A stretch of DNA of 27,398 nucleotides from CAYMJV01 sp964390545 (GCA_964390545.1 CAYMJV010000042.1:1-27398); one strand, 5' to 3'; shown: positions 1 through 8,225, numbered from the stretch's first letter. Made by a program: numbers and translations. The notes: generated by a model from the letters alone, not told the origin.

Positions 1-143
1 TTCTTATGGGGATCTATCCAAAACTCTTCTTCAGCAAGATGGATGCTTCTGTCGAAAAGTTTTTAAAGGATGTCAAAGGCAAGATTGAAATGAAGGCGGA
101 TCTGGCCACACCGAGAATGCTGGCAGAAATTAAAGAAAGATAG
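1..143 (+). CDS. nuoM: NADH-quinone oxidoreductase subunit M, C-terminal end (partial)
   Basis: This is the 3' end of a gene cut by the window edge. The frame starting at base 3 reads LMGIYPKLFF followed by a charged tail ending in EIKER, then TAG at 141-143. The 'GIYP' segment followed by a short soluble tail is how NuoM and NuoN proton-pumping subunits usually end. A complete nuoN follows about 100 bases downstream on the same strand, which is the conserved nuoL-nuoM-nuoN order of complex I. Only about 46 residues are visible, so the identity rests mainly on position. A NuoL end is less likely because nuoM normally lies next to nuoN. Confidence 0.75.
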   Translation, partial: LMGIYPKLFFSKMDASVEKFLKDVKGKIEMKADLATPRMLAEIKER

Positions 144-232
144 GGAGATGAAGAGATGGGGAGACACGGGGAGTCGAAATGCATAGAACTTCACCGCGTC
201 ACCGAGTCACGCCATCACTCTCGTCAGTTATT
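144..232. repeat. Low-complexity GGGGAGA / GTCACC intergenic repeat
   Basis: The spacer between nuoM and nuoN contains purine-rich units (GGGAGATG, GATGGGGAGACACGGGGAG) followed by pyrimidine/GTCACC-type units (CACCGCGTCACCGAGTCAC). The two halves are roughly complementary. I know similar short-period repeats as dispersed intergenic sequence in draft genomes of anaerobic Gram-negative bacteria. No gene or promoter is evident. The nuoN ribosome binding site (GGAGG, about 235-239) lies just after it. Confidence 0.45.
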
Positions 233-246
233 TGGAGGATTTTTAA

Positions 247-1698
247 ATGAAGCTACCGGAGATTGACCTTTATCTCATTGCTCCTGAGATTGTGATCACC
301 ATCTTTGGATTTCTGGTTCTGATGGTGGATGTCTTTTCGCCTAAGAAAGAGAGAAAAGGGTACCTTGGGGTGATCAGCCTGATCGGAATCCTTATTGCCT
401 TTTTCTACACCCTTCCTCTTATGGGCTCTGCTAGCTTCGGTTTCGGAGGGATGTTCACTTCGGATGGATATGCCCTCTTCTTCAAGATCACTTTTATGAT
501 CATTGCCTTTTTGACGGTCCTGATCTCCATGGGCTATGCCCATCGAGAAGGAATCGATTTTGGGGAGTACTATGCCCTCATCCTTTTTGCCACCTTGGGA
601 ATGATGCTCATGGCCGCAGGGACTCACCTGATCATCATCTTCCTCGGACTGGAAACGATGTCCATCTCCATCTACATTCTTGCCGGGATGATGCGTGAGG
701 ACCGAAAATCTGTGGAATCGGCCTTTAAATATTTTCTCCTGGGCGCGTTTGCAACAGGATTCCTCCTCTATGGCATTGCTCTCCTCTACGGAGCCACAGG
801 GTCGCTCTATCTCAAGGATATTGCCGCTTATATCTCGTCCAAGAATCTCCTGAGAAACCCTATGCTCCTGATGAGCCTGGTCTTCTTGACCATTGGGTTT
901 GGCTTCAAGATTGCCTCTGTTCCGTTCCATATGTGGACACCCGATGTCTATGAGGGCGCCCCGACCTCCATCACCGCCTTTATGGCCACAGGGGTGAAGG
1001 CCGCAGGGTTCTCCGCTCTGGTCAGGGTCTTTTTCTCAGCCCTGCCAGCCTTTCGACCCGATTGGACCTCGATTATGTGGGTCATTGCCCTAGCGACGAT
1101 GACGCTCGGAAATATTGTTGCCATTTCTCAAACCAACATCAAACGAATGCTGGCCTATTCGAGCATTGCCCATGCGGGGTATATTCTGGTGGCTTTTGTA
1201 GCGGGAAATGACCTAGGAACTTCGGGGATTCTCTTCTACCTCATGGCCTATGCCTTTATGAATCTTGGCGCCTTCACCGTTGTCATCCTCCTCGGAAAGA
1301 AAGGGGAGGAGAATACCTTGATCAGGGATTATGCTGGGATTGGTTTCAAATATCCCCTCCTTGCCGCTGCCATGACCATCTTTCTTCTCTCCATGGCAGG
1401 CATTCCTCCCCTGGGTGGATTTATGGCAAAATTTTATGTCTTCAGTGCAGCGGTGAAAGAAAAATTCTACTGGCTCGCCATTCTGGGAGTTCTGAACAGT
1501 GCCATCTCTGTCTACTACTATCTCCGGGTCACGGTCCTGATGTATTTCAGGGAATCAGAACGGGAGATCACAGGCCTCGAATTTTCACCCGCCTCTGTCT
1601 TCGCTTTGATCCTGGCAGTCATCGGGACTCTCTACATGGGGATCTTTCCTGCCAACGTCCTCTCCTTCGCCCAGAAGTCCATCGCCGGATTGATGTAA
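247..1698 (+). CDS. nuoN: NADH-quinone oxidoreductase subunit N
   Basis: A 483-residue, almost entirely hydrophobic protein with about 14 predicted membrane segments. It belongs to the proton-antiporter-like subunits of respiratory complex I and would help pump protons in the cytoplasmic membrane. Family signatures include the conserved stretch SAFKYFLLGA, the lysine-bearing helix after VPFHMWTPDVYEGAP, the segment NIKRMLAYSSIAHAGY, and SMAGIPPLGGFMAKFYVF near the C-terminus. Length is normal for NuoN. The start ATG follows GGAGG with good spacing. It lies directly after nuoM and is probably the last gene of the nuo operon, since the next gene has its own promoter. Confidence 0.95.
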   Translation: MKLPEIDLYLIAPEIVITIFGFLVLMVDVFSPKKERKGYLGVISLIGILIAFFYTLPLMGSASFGFGGMFTSDGYALFFKITFMIIAFLTVLISMGYAHREGIDFGEYYALILFATLGMMLMAAGTHLIIIFLGLETMSISIYILAGMMREDRKSVESAFKYFLLGAFATGFLLYGIALLYGATGSLYLKDIAAYISSKNLLRNPMLLMSLVFLTIGFGFKIASVPFHMWTPDVYEGAPTSITAFMATGVKAAGFSALVRVFFSALPAFRPDWTSIMWVIALATMTLGNIVAISQTNIKRMLAYSSIAHAGYILVAFVAGNDLGTSGILFYLMAYAFMNLGAFTVVILLGKKGEENTLIRDYAGIGFKYPLLAAAMTIFLLSMAGIPPLGGFMAKFYVFSAAVKEKFYWLAILGVLNSAISVYYYLRVTVLMYFRESEREITGLEFSPASVFALILAVIGTLYMGIFPANVLSFAQKSIAGLM

Positions 1699-1764
1699 GT
1701 TCTCCCCCGATAAATCCCTACGGAAAAGATCCACGGCCACTGATTTCCAAAGGAAGCATATCCC

Positions 1765-1813
1765 TTGACATGTCTGTGTAATTGTGACATTATAATGCAT
1801 AATTACGCAGACA
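1765..1813 (+). promoter_or_regulatory. Promoter with inverted repeat around the -10 box (ATPase gene)
   Basis: TTGACA at 1765-1770 and a perfect TATAAT at 1791-1796 are seen. Their 20-base spacing is long; a weaker CATTAT at 1788 would give 17. A 13-base inverted repeat, TGTCTGTGTAATT (1771-1783) and AATTACGCAGACA (1801-1813), with one G-T wobble, brackets the -10 box. This is the geometry of a repressor operator, though transcribed RNA could also fold there. The ATPase gene starts at 1831, so it has its own transcription unit separate from nuo. Confidence 0.5.
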
Positions 1814-1830
1814 ATAGTATTTGAGGAATC

Positions 1831-3054
1831 ATGGTTCCAAACTACATTGAGCGAAGCATCGAACGGGTTTTGAAAAAGGCTGTGAAGGAATTTCCGGCCG
1901 TGGTCCTCACGGGACCGCGGCAGTCTGGTAAAACCACGACATTGAAACACCTGTTCGGTAAAGATTGCCAATATATCTCCCTTGAACCTCCGGATGTCCG
2001 AGCGGCCGCAATCACTGATCCGAGGGGATTCCTAAACCAGTATTCTCCGCCCGTCATCTTCGATGAGATCCAACATGCGCCTGACCTCCTTCCCTATGTC
2101 AAGGAACGTATCGATGAAAACCGTCGAGAGCGAGGTCAATATATTCTCACTGGATCTCAGAATCTGCTTCTCATCAGAAGTGTAACAGAGTCCCTTGCTG
2201 GACGAGCCGCGATATTGAAATTACTTCCTCTGTCTTATCGGGAAGCAGCGGGCGATCCAAACTGTCCTCTTCCCTGGGAGCAAGGCCGAATCGGAAAGGA
2301 TTTGCCCGGGCTTTCGTATCTCGAACTCTGGAAGGGTTTCCTGCGGGGGACTTATCCTGAGTTGATTGCGGAAGGTGATCGGGATTTCGCGCTCTGGCAC
2401 GCAAGTTATGTCCAAACCTATCTTGAACGAGATGTACGGGGGCTTCGACAAATTGGAGATCTTACCCTATTTCAAAATTTCCTTCGAACGATTGCGGCTC
2501 GGAGTGGCCAGCTTCTGAATCTTGCCGATATTGGACGTGATCTTGGAATTGCTCTCAATACGGTTAAGCAGTGGATGTCGATTCTTGAGGCCACGTTCCA
2601 GATTATTATCCTGCGGCCCTATTTCGTGAACATGGGCAAGAGGCTTGTGAAAACGCCGAAAGTCTATTTCACCGACACGGGCACATTGTGTTATCTCGCG
2701 GGCCTAAAAGATGCTGAACATGCTGCCTCCGGTCCACTGGGAGGAGTGATTTTCGAGACGGGAGTTCTTGCTGAAATCATGAAAAGGCTTGTCCACAGTG
2801 GCCAGGACCCTCATCTCTATTTCTGGAGAACAAGCCACGGCTCGGAGGTCGATATCATTGTCGAAGATGGTGGGAAACTGATCCCGATCGAGGCCAAACT
2901 TTCAGCCACCCCTCGGCCGACAATGGTACCCGGAATTCTGGCCTTCAGAAAGGATTTTCCAAAGAAAACCGAGAGAGGATATATTATTCATCCAGGGGAT
3001 ACGAAACTTTCAATTGCTCCTAACGTGCTGGCATTGCCCTTTGCTGCGCTATGA
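1831..3054 (+). CDS. AAA family ATPase with DUF4143 C-terminal domain
   Basis: A 407-residue member of the AAA_14/DUF4143 family. The N-terminal NTPase domain has a Walker A motif GPRQSGKT at residues 28-35 and a Walker B-like stretch VIFDEIQHAPDLL. The middle carries the family's ARSGQLLNLADIGRDLGI helix-turn-helix-like region. The C-terminal domain has the PD-(D/E)XK-like arrangement E339-x-D341 and E354-x-K356 (EVDIIV and IEAKL). The cellular role of this widespread, patchily distributed family is not firmly known. It sits alone between nuoN and a convergent molybdoenzyme gene, with its own promoter. GAGGAA precedes the ATG. Family assignment is secure; function is open. Confidence 0.88.
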   Translation: MVPNYIERSIERVLKKAVKEFPAVVLTGPRQSGKTTTLKHLFGKDCQYISLEPPDVRAAAITDPRGFLNQYSPPVIFDEIQHAPDLLPYVKERIDENRRERGQYILTGSQNLLLIRSVTESLAGRAAILKLLPLSYREAAGDPNCPLPWEQGRIGKDLPGLSYLELWKGFLRGTYPELIAEGDRDFALWHASYVQTYLERDVRGLRQIGDLTLFQNFLRTIAARSGQLLNLADIGRDLGIALNTVKQWMSILEATFQIIILRPYFVNMGKRLVKTPKVYFTDTGTLCYLAGLKDAEHAASGPLGGVIFETGVLAEIMKRLVHSGQDPHLYFWRTSHGSEVDIIVEDGGKLIPIEAKLSATPRPTMVPGILAFRKDFPKKTERGYIIHPGDTKLSIAPNVLALPFAAL

Positions 3055-3086
3055 TTTTTCGACCATTCCGTGAAGATTCTTTGCTT

Positions 3087-5093
3087 TTACTTTCCCCTCA
3101 CATCTACTGTATTGTCGTAGAAAGTGCTTCCTCCTCCTTGGTCGGTTAGCTTTTGAGAGGTCAAAGCATTTACGGAACATGTACCTGGGCAGTGCTCCAG
3201 CCACCACACCCCCTCTGCCACCACGACTCCCGGAGGAACCCCCTGAGCAACACGAAGCACGAAGGAGACTTCACCGAGTTGATTAAAGGCATTGACCCCT
3301 TGACCTTCCTTCAATCCTTTTGCTTCAGCATCAGCCGGATTCATCTGGAGGAACATTGCCTTCTCTTTCTTGAGGAGATCTTTTCTTTCCCGGAAGGTGG
3401 AATTTAAGGCATAAAAGCTTGGGGCTGTCATCAGACGGAAAGGATAATCGCCACCATAAGGAGGGAGGTAACAAGGTAGTGGGAGGGGCTCTCTCGTATT
3501 CAAAATTTCAATTTTTCCTGAAGATGTTCTGAAACTGGTTCGAGCATCGGGAGGGAGAGGGAGCTCGACAGCCATTCCTCCGGAAAAGGCTTTCTCATCG
3601 ATCCCCTCTCGCATGGGGCTTCGAATGGAGAGGAGATGATCGATAAGATCATCGGGCTTTTGCTGAAAGAAAGTATCGTCAAACCCCATCTTTTGCGCGA
3701 GGAGGGAGAAGACCTCCCAGTTCGATTTGCCTTCACCCACAGGTGGGATGACCGCTTTTGCACGCTGGATGCAGTAATGGCCATAGGAGCGGTATAGATC
3801 GCTATGCTCCAAGGAAGAAGTTGAGGGCAGCACGATATCGGCGTACCGGGCTGTGTCGGTCATGAATCTCTCGTGGACGACGGTAAAGAGGTCTTCCCGG
3901 GTCAACCCCTTTAAGACCTGATTCTGATCGGGTGCAACGGCAGCAGGATTGGAAGTATAAACGTAGAGGCTTTTAATCGGAGGATCGTTGAGCTCATTCA
4001 AGGCCCAGCCGAGGCGGTTCATGTTGATGATGCGGGTCTCCTTGACCATGAAGTCTTCCCTTAGAATCTCTTTCATGGCAAAGGCTCCTGAGGTATTGGT
4101 ACTGGTGAAACACCCCGCTCCTTTTTTCCCATAGGCCCCTACCAAAGCCGGCAGAGAGACGATGGTCCGGACCGCCATGGTACCATTACCGTATCGAGAA
4201 AGACCGGCTCCGAGCCGTATGAAGGGTCTCTTCGCTGTGCCATAGGTTTTCGCCATCGATTGAATCGTCTCGGACGAAAATCCTGTAAGGACGCTCACCT
4301 TTTCAGGTGGATAACCCGGGAGGATTCTTTCCCTTAACTCGTCGAAGCCCTGAACGTGAGTCTTAATAAAATCGAGATCAATGAGACCATCGTGAACCAA
4401 AAGATGCATCATTCCCAAAGCAAGGGCACCGTCGCTTCCTGGCCGGACGAGAAAGGTTTGATCGACTACCGATGAGGTAAGATTCTGGTAAGTATCAATA
4501 AGCCAGACCTTGGCTCCTCTTCTTCTTGCCGCCTTCACCCCATGGAGAAAATGGATATTGGTAGCAAGAGCATTGATTCCCCAGAGGATCACAAGGTCGC
4601 TCTCGGCTACTTCGTCAGGGTGAGGAGCAGGCGTATCTCCCATCACGGATCTCCAGCCTGCTTCCTTGGCAGGGGAACAGATCGTCCGGTCTAACCGCGA
4701 AGCTCCGAGACGATGGAAGAAAGGGTGGCCTGCATTTCGCTGAATGAGGCCCATGGTTCCTGCATAGGAATAAGGGAGAATCGCCTCCGCTCTGAATTGA
4801 CCAATGATCTTTTGCCATCGATCAGCGATATGGGTCAAAGCCTCTTCCCACGAGATGGGGCGAAAATCACCTGAGCCTTTAGAGCCTGTTCGCAGCAGGG
4901 GTTGGGCCAGACGGAGGTGAGAGTGAACCGAGTCCTGGTAGCGATTCATTTTTGGACACAGAGTTCCTCTTGTGAATGGATGGTCTGGATCACCCCTCAC
5001 CCTTACAGCCCTTCCTTCAGAGACCTCTACCAGAAGGCCACAGGTATCTGGGCAATCATAGGGGCAGACAGATCGTTTGATCTTTCTTGGCAC
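3087..5093 (-). CDS. Molybdopterin-dependent oxidoreductase (DMSO reductase superfamily, BisC-like)
   Basis: A 668-residue catalytic subunit of the DMSO-reductase superfamily. The N-terminus has an Fe4S4 motif with C10, C14, C18 and C46 (CPYDCPDTC, then GTLCPK). The probable Mo ligand is C139 in DRTICSPAKEAG, about where formate dehydrogenase H carries selenocysteine 140. The molybdopterin-binding and C-terminal dinucleotide-binding regions follow (YVYTSNPAAVAPDQ, ADIVLPSTSSLEHSDLYRSYG, MTAPSFYALNSTF). There is no Tat signal or membrane segment, so it should be cytoplasmic. It starts with GTG behind GAGAGG. No electron-transfer partner or accessory gene adjoins it, so the substrate cannot be named. 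It converges with the ATPase gene with 32 bases between them. Confidence 0.9.
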   Translation of the reverse strand: MPRKIKRSVCPYDCPDTCGLLVEVSEGRAVRVRGDPDHPFTRGTLCPKMNRYQDSVHSHLRLAQPLLRTGSKGSGDFRPISWEEALTHIADRWQKIIGQFRAEAILPYSYAGTMGLIQRNAGHPFFHRLGASRLDRTICSPAKEAGWRSVMGDTPAPHPDEVAESDLVILWGINALATNIHFLHGVKAARRRGAKVWLIDTYQNLTSSVVDQTFLVRPGSDGALALGMMHLLVHDGLIDLDFIKTHVQGFDELRERILPGYPPEKVSVLTGFSSETIQSMAKTYGTAKRPFIRLGAGLSRYGNGTMAVRTIVSLPALVGAYGKKGAGCFTSTNTSGAFAMKEILREDFMVKETRIINMNRLGWALNELNDPPIKSLYVYTSNPAAVAPDQNQVLKGLTREDLFTVVHERFMTDTARYADIVLPSTSSLEHSDLYRSYGHYCIQRAKAVIPPVGEGKSNWEVFSLLAQKMGFDDTFFQQKPDDLIDHLLSIRSPMREGIDEKAFSGGMAVELPLPPDARTSFRTSSGKIEILNTREPLPLPCYLPPYGGDYPFRLMTAPSFYALNSTFRERKDLLKKEKAMFLQMNPADAEAKGLKEGQGVNAFNQLGEVSFVLRVAQGVPPGVVVAEGVWWLEHCPGTCSVNALTSQKLTDQGGGSTFYDNTVDVRGK

Positions 5094-5179
5094 GAAAGCC
5101 TCTCGATTGTTTAAAGTATATTCTACCTCGATAGCGAGTTCAACCCAATTTTGACCGAAGAGTACCCCGTCCCGCGTTT

Positions 5180-5241
5180 GATTGAATTAAATAAACTCAA
5201 GGAACCCAATAAACCCGATAAACTCAAGAAACTCAAGAACT
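5180..5241. repeat. AT-rich AAACTCAA / AAACCC short-period repeat
   Basis: The region between the molybdoenzyme start and the Arg-rich gene contains an irregular array of related 8-10 base units (AAATAAACTCAA, GGAACCCAATAAACCC, GATAAACTCAAG, AAACTCAAGAAC). It can be read as a Lys/Asn/Pro-rich peptide in frame with the following small gene. However, a strong AGGAGGG ribosome binding site and a later ATG make that extension unlikely. It resembles dispersed low-complexity intergenic repeats. Confidence 0.4.
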
Positions 5242-5261
5242 ATATATGTCAGGAGGGAGTC

Positions 5262-5468
5262 ATGGCAATAGGTGAGCGACGATCTGGAAGAGATCGAAGG
5301 GGTGGTGCGGACCGGAGGAAATCTAAGAATCCAAATTTCAAAAGCCCTGAACGTAGGAGTGGGAAAGAGAGAAGATCTGTACGAGACCGAAGATCTGGGA
5401 GGGATAAGAGATCTGGGAAAGACAGGAGATCTGGAAAAGAGAGGAGGAGGTCTCTTCCCCGGAGTTAA
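5262..5468 (+). CDS. Small Arg-rich hexapeptide-repeat protein
   Basis: A 68-residue, extremely basic protein starting MAIGERRSGRDRR and built almost entirely from RRSGRD/RRSGKD/RRSGKE-type units. The ATG at 5262 follows AGGAGGGAGTC, an excellent ribosome binding site, and is preferred over an upstream in-frame ATG at 5151 that would translate the AT-rich repeat. Proteins with ERRSGRDRR-type runs are seen in deltaproteobacterial genomes, but I know of no established function. The composition suggests nucleic-acid or membrane-surface binding, which is only inference. It lies about 230 bases upstream of an S1-domain RNA-binding protein gene on the same strand. Confidence 0.6.
   Translation: MAIGERRSGRDRRGGADRRKSKNPNFKSPERRSGKERRSVRDRRSGRDKRSGKDRRSGKERRRSLPRS
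5373..5444 (+). repeat. Four tandem 18-bp coding repeats
   Basis: Four consecutive 18-base units, each beginning AGATCT, start at 5373, 5391, 5409 and 5427. They encode RSVRDR, RSGRDK, RSGKDR and RSGKER. Each unit keeps the reading frame, so copy-number slippage would change the protein by whole hexapeptides. Confidence 0.85.
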
Positions 5469-5697
5469 GAATTTTGACCTTGACTCTTCTTCCTTAAAAT
5501 CTACCTTTAATAAATTTCGGATTTAGGAGAAACTGTTTAGCCCATCCAAGCCGATGTCACCTTGATTCCGTGGTCCAACAGCTTTGATTTTCAAAGATTC
5601 CACCTCCTTTATCTTCAAACCCTTTCTAGAATCAACGGAAAGAGTTATACTGATACGCAAGAGTAAAACCTGTTCTAAATTCTCAAAGGTGAACGAG

Positions 5698-7155
5698 ATG
5701 ACAGACGACGAAATGGAAGACAAGACCAGTTTTGCTGAACTCTTGGAAGCGAGCTCTGAGACCCCAGGTCACAGGGTTTATCCCGGGGATAAGGTTTCAG
5801 GGAGAGTGGCAAAAATCAGCAGGGACACCCTTTTTGTTGATTTGGGAGGGAAGAGCGAGGGCATTGCTGACCTTCAGGAGTTCCTTGATAAGAGCGGAAA
5901 TCTTACGATTAAGGAAGGCGATTGGGTGGAGATGAGGGTTTCATCGATCCGGGATGGCATCCATCTTTCGAAAGGGATCAAACTTCAGGGGGCCGGTGCT
6001 CTCGAGGTCTTACGGGAGGCGCAACAAAACCTCATTCCTGTTGAAGGAAGAGTTTCAGGGGTTGTTAAGGGCGGCTTCGAAATCGACCTCTCCGGCCTTC
6101 GCGCTTTCTGTCCCATAAGCCAAATCGACCTTCGGTTCTGCGAAAAGCCTGAAGACCATATTGGAGCAAGGTACCCGTTCCGCATCATGGAGATCAAAGA
6201 AAAGGGAAAGAATGTTGTTGTCTCCAGACGTGTGCTTCTGGAAGAAGAGCAGGAGAAGAGATCCAAAGAGACATTGGAGAGACTCAAGCCCGACCTTGTA
6301 TGCGAGGGAAAGATCACAAAACTGGCTGACTTTGGCGCCTTCGTCGATATCGGGGGGGTCGAGGGGATGGTTCATATCTCTGAGATATCCCATGCCAGAA
6401 TCAAACATCCATCAGAAATTCTCGAAACGGGACAGCAGGTGAAGGTAAAGGTCTTGAAGATTGAATCGGACAAGGAAGGCCGGCCTAAGATCTCCCTCTC
6501 CATGAAAGCCTTGGAGCCTGACTCATGGGAAAAGGGCCTTGAATTTGAGGAAGGCCAAATCATCCATGGCAAGGTCTCCAGGCTGATGGACTTCGGCGCT
6601 TTTGTTGAGGTTGCTCCGGGCGTGGATGGCCTTGTCCATATCTCTGAAATCAGCTACGAGCGCATCTCTCATCCCAACCAGCTTCTTCATGAAGGGGACA
6701 GGATTGACGTTCTGGTGATGGGAATAGACCGTGAAACGCGCCGCATCTCGCTATCCATCAAAGAGGTCGCCCTCAAGAAGAGAATCACGGAAGAGACGGG
6801 ATTGGAAAAGGTGCGCCTTGAAGTGGGTCAGATTCTGGAAGGGGTTGTTGAAGACAGTAAGCCTTTTGGTCTTTTTATCCGTCTCCCGCAACTGGGGCTA
6901 AAAATAAAGGGTCTTCTTCCCGTGGAAGAGATAAAAAGTGCTGAAAAAGGGGATATTAAAAAGAAGTTCCCAAGGGGCAGGGAAGTGCAGGTGGAGATTA
7001 TCTCCGTTGATGAAAAGGGTAGAATACGGCTATCCCAAAGAGTCATGGAAGAAAGAGAAGACCGGGAGGACTACAAGAAGTTTCTTGAAAAAGAAGACAA
7101 TGGCGGAAAACTGGGGACGTTGGGAGACCTTTTAAAGAACTTGAAATTGAAGTGA
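5698..7155 (+). CDS. S1 RNA-binding domain protein (RpsA-like, five S1 repeats)
   Basis: A 485-residue protein made of five S1 (OB-fold) RNA-binding repeats at about residues 30-93, 113-180, 200-271, 285-355 and 375-449. Repeats 3 and 4 are the most canonical (ADFGAFVDIGGVEGMVHISEIS and MDFGAFVEVAPGVDGLVHISEIS, each followed by PKISLS or RRISLS). Ribosomal protein S1 of Proteobacteria usually has six repeats and about 550 residues. This is therefore either a shortened S1 or a paralogue acting in translation or RNA turnover. The ATG at 5698 is chosen because AAAGGTGA precedes it and the residues upstream of it in frame do not look like an S1 protein. It stands apart from its neighbours, with 229 bases before it. 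Confidence 0.88.
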   Translation: MTDDEMEDKTSFAELLEASSETPGHRVYPGDKVSGRVAKISRDTLFVDLGGKSEGIADLQEFLDKSGNLTIKEGDWVEMRVSSIRDGIHLSKGIKLQGAGALEVLREAQQNLIPVEGRVSGVVKGGFEIDLSGLRAFCPISQIDLRFCEKPEDHIGARYPFRIMEIKEKGKNVVVSRRVLLEEEQEKRSKETLERLKPDLVCEGKITKLADFGAFVDIGGVEGMVHISEISHARIKHPSEILETGQQVKVKVLKIESDKEGRPKISLSMKALEPDSWEKGLEFEEGQIIHGKVSRLMDFGAFVEVAPGVDGLVHISEISYERISHPNQLLHEGDRIDVLVMGIDRETRRISLSIKEVALKKRITEETGLEKVRLEVGQILEGVVEDSKPFGLFIRLPQLGLKIKGLLPVEEIKSAEKGDIKKKFPRGREVQVEIISVDEKGRIRLSQRVMEEREDREDYKKFLEKEDNGGKLGTLGDLLKNLKLK

Positions 7156-7264
7156 AAGACGATGCTTCTCCCATTCGCTTTTGGCTTGGGAGGAATTGGA
7201 AAACAAGTCGGCGCAAAAAATCCGCGGGAATGATCTTGTGCGTTGTTTCAAGTTGAAAAAATTG

Positions 7265-7499
7265 TAACACTTTAGCTCTTTGAAATATCAATGTGGGCCC
7301 CCGGCCAGGAATGCTTCCGAAGCTTTAGAATTGCGGTCTCTAGAAGTATGAGAAGCCAACTGGACGGAATAAAAAACGAAGGCATCTTGTTTGAAGCCCA
7401 TGCAGTATGCGCTAAAAGGTTTCGCTCTAAAGCTTCTCCAGCACCCCTAGCCGGTGTCCCTTAATGTTCGAGGCTGCTCTTTCAAAGAGCTAAATGTTA
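7265..7499. repeat. Long interrupted-hairpin element (MITE-like or structured RNA)
   Basis: The 371-base gap between the S1 gene and the FKBP gene holds one large palindrome. The outer arms are TTTAGCTCTTTGAAA (7271-7285) and its exact complement at 7480-7494, extended by TAACA/TGTTA with one bulge. Inside, CCGGC-AGG-TGCT (7301-7315) pairs with AGCA-CCT-GCCGG (7440-7454). Then GAAGCTTTAGA (7319-7329) pairs exactly with 7426-7436. The symmetric layout suggests a non-autonomous terminal-inverted-repeat element or a long folded RNA. There is no coding potential I can recognise and no obvious target-site duplication. Confidence 0.7.
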
Positions 7500-7526
7500 T
7501 AAGAAATTGAGTAGAAAGGAGTGCAC

Positions 7527-8225
7527 ATGAAACACCAATGGATCGGGATTCTGGGTATCCTCTTTTTAGCCTTCCAGGTCAGCGCGGAGGAGAATCTCGT
7601 GCTCAAAAATCAGAAGGAAAAGATTAGTTATATCATTGGCATGGACATTGGGAATAATTTGAAAAGACAATCGATTGATGTTGATGCGGATATCCTGACG
7701 AGGGGAATCAAAGATTCAATTTCCGGCGAGAAACCCTTATTGACCGAGCAGGAGATCCAAGAAACGATGGCCGCTTTTCAGAAGGAAGCGATGGCTAAGC
7801 AAGCGGAGCTTGCTAAAAAGCTTGGAGAAAAGAACAAGAGAGAAGGAGAAGCCTTTCTTGCCAAAAATAAGGGAAAGGAGGGTGTTAAAACCTTACCCAG
7901 TGGCTTGCAGGTCCTCGTGATCAAGGCAGGAACCGGCAAAAAACCGAACATCAATGATAGCGTGACAACCCATTACCGAGGAACCCTGATCGATGGGACG
8001 GAGTTTGACAGCTCTTATCGACGCGGGCAACCAGTGACCTTTCCGGTTTCGGGAGTCATTGCGGGTTGGACGGAGGCGCTGCAGCTCATGGAGGAAGGAG
8101 CAAAATGGCAACTCTTCATTCCTCCCAATCTCGCCTATGGCGAGCAGGGAAAGGGAGGTGTCATCGGGCCAAATGCGGCCCTGATTTTTGAAATTGAATT
8201 GATTTCCATTCAGGAGAAAAAATAA
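7527..8225 (+). CDS. FKBP-type peptidyl-prolyl cis-trans isomerase (Mip/FkpA-like), exported
   Basis: A 232-residue protein with an N-terminal signal peptide (hydrophobic stretch IGILGILFLAF, likely cut after VSA). A helical dimerisation domain follows (about 25-115, including KISYIIGMDIGNNLKRQ), then a C-terminal FKBP domain (about 120-232). FKBP hallmarks include VTTHYRGTLIDGTEFDSSY, RGQPVTFPVSGVIAGWTEAL and LFIPPNLAYGEQG. It would catalyse proline isomerisation during folding of periplasmic or outer-membrane proteins. The ATG at 7527 follows AAAGGAG with ideal spacing; a GTG two codons earlier overlaps that site and is less likely. It is monocistronic. Confidence 0.92.
   Translation: MKHQWIGILGILFLAFQVSAEENLVLKNQKEKISYIIGMDIGNNLKRQSIDVDADILTRGIKDSISGEKPLLTEQEIQETMAAFQKEAMAKQAELAKKLGEKNKREGEAFLAKNKGKEGVKTLPSGLQVLVIKAGTGKKPNINDSVTTHYRGTLIDGTEFDSSYRRGQPVTFPVSGVIAGWTEALQLMEEGAKWQLFIPPNLAYGEQGKGGVIGPNAALIFEIELISIQEKK

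Noticed and set aside
253..930. 225-codon open frame on the minus strand inside nuoN
   Set aside because: The product is rich in Glu, Gln, His and Lys with no family likeness. It is the antisense shadow of a clear membrane protein gene.
5373..5444. Possible CRISPR array
   Set aside because: Units of 18 bases are contiguous with no spacers and encode a regular hexapeptide, so they are coding tandem repeats.
5272..5526. 84-codon frame overlapping the Arg-rich gene in another phase
   Set aside because: It lacks a proper ribosome binding site and only reflects the repeated DNA read out of frame. The Arg-rich frame has AGGAGGG before its ATG.
5584..5697. Extended N-terminus for the S1-domain protein
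   Set aside because: It would begin with TTG and add 38 residues unlike S1 proteins. The ATG at 5698 has AAAGGTGA upstream.
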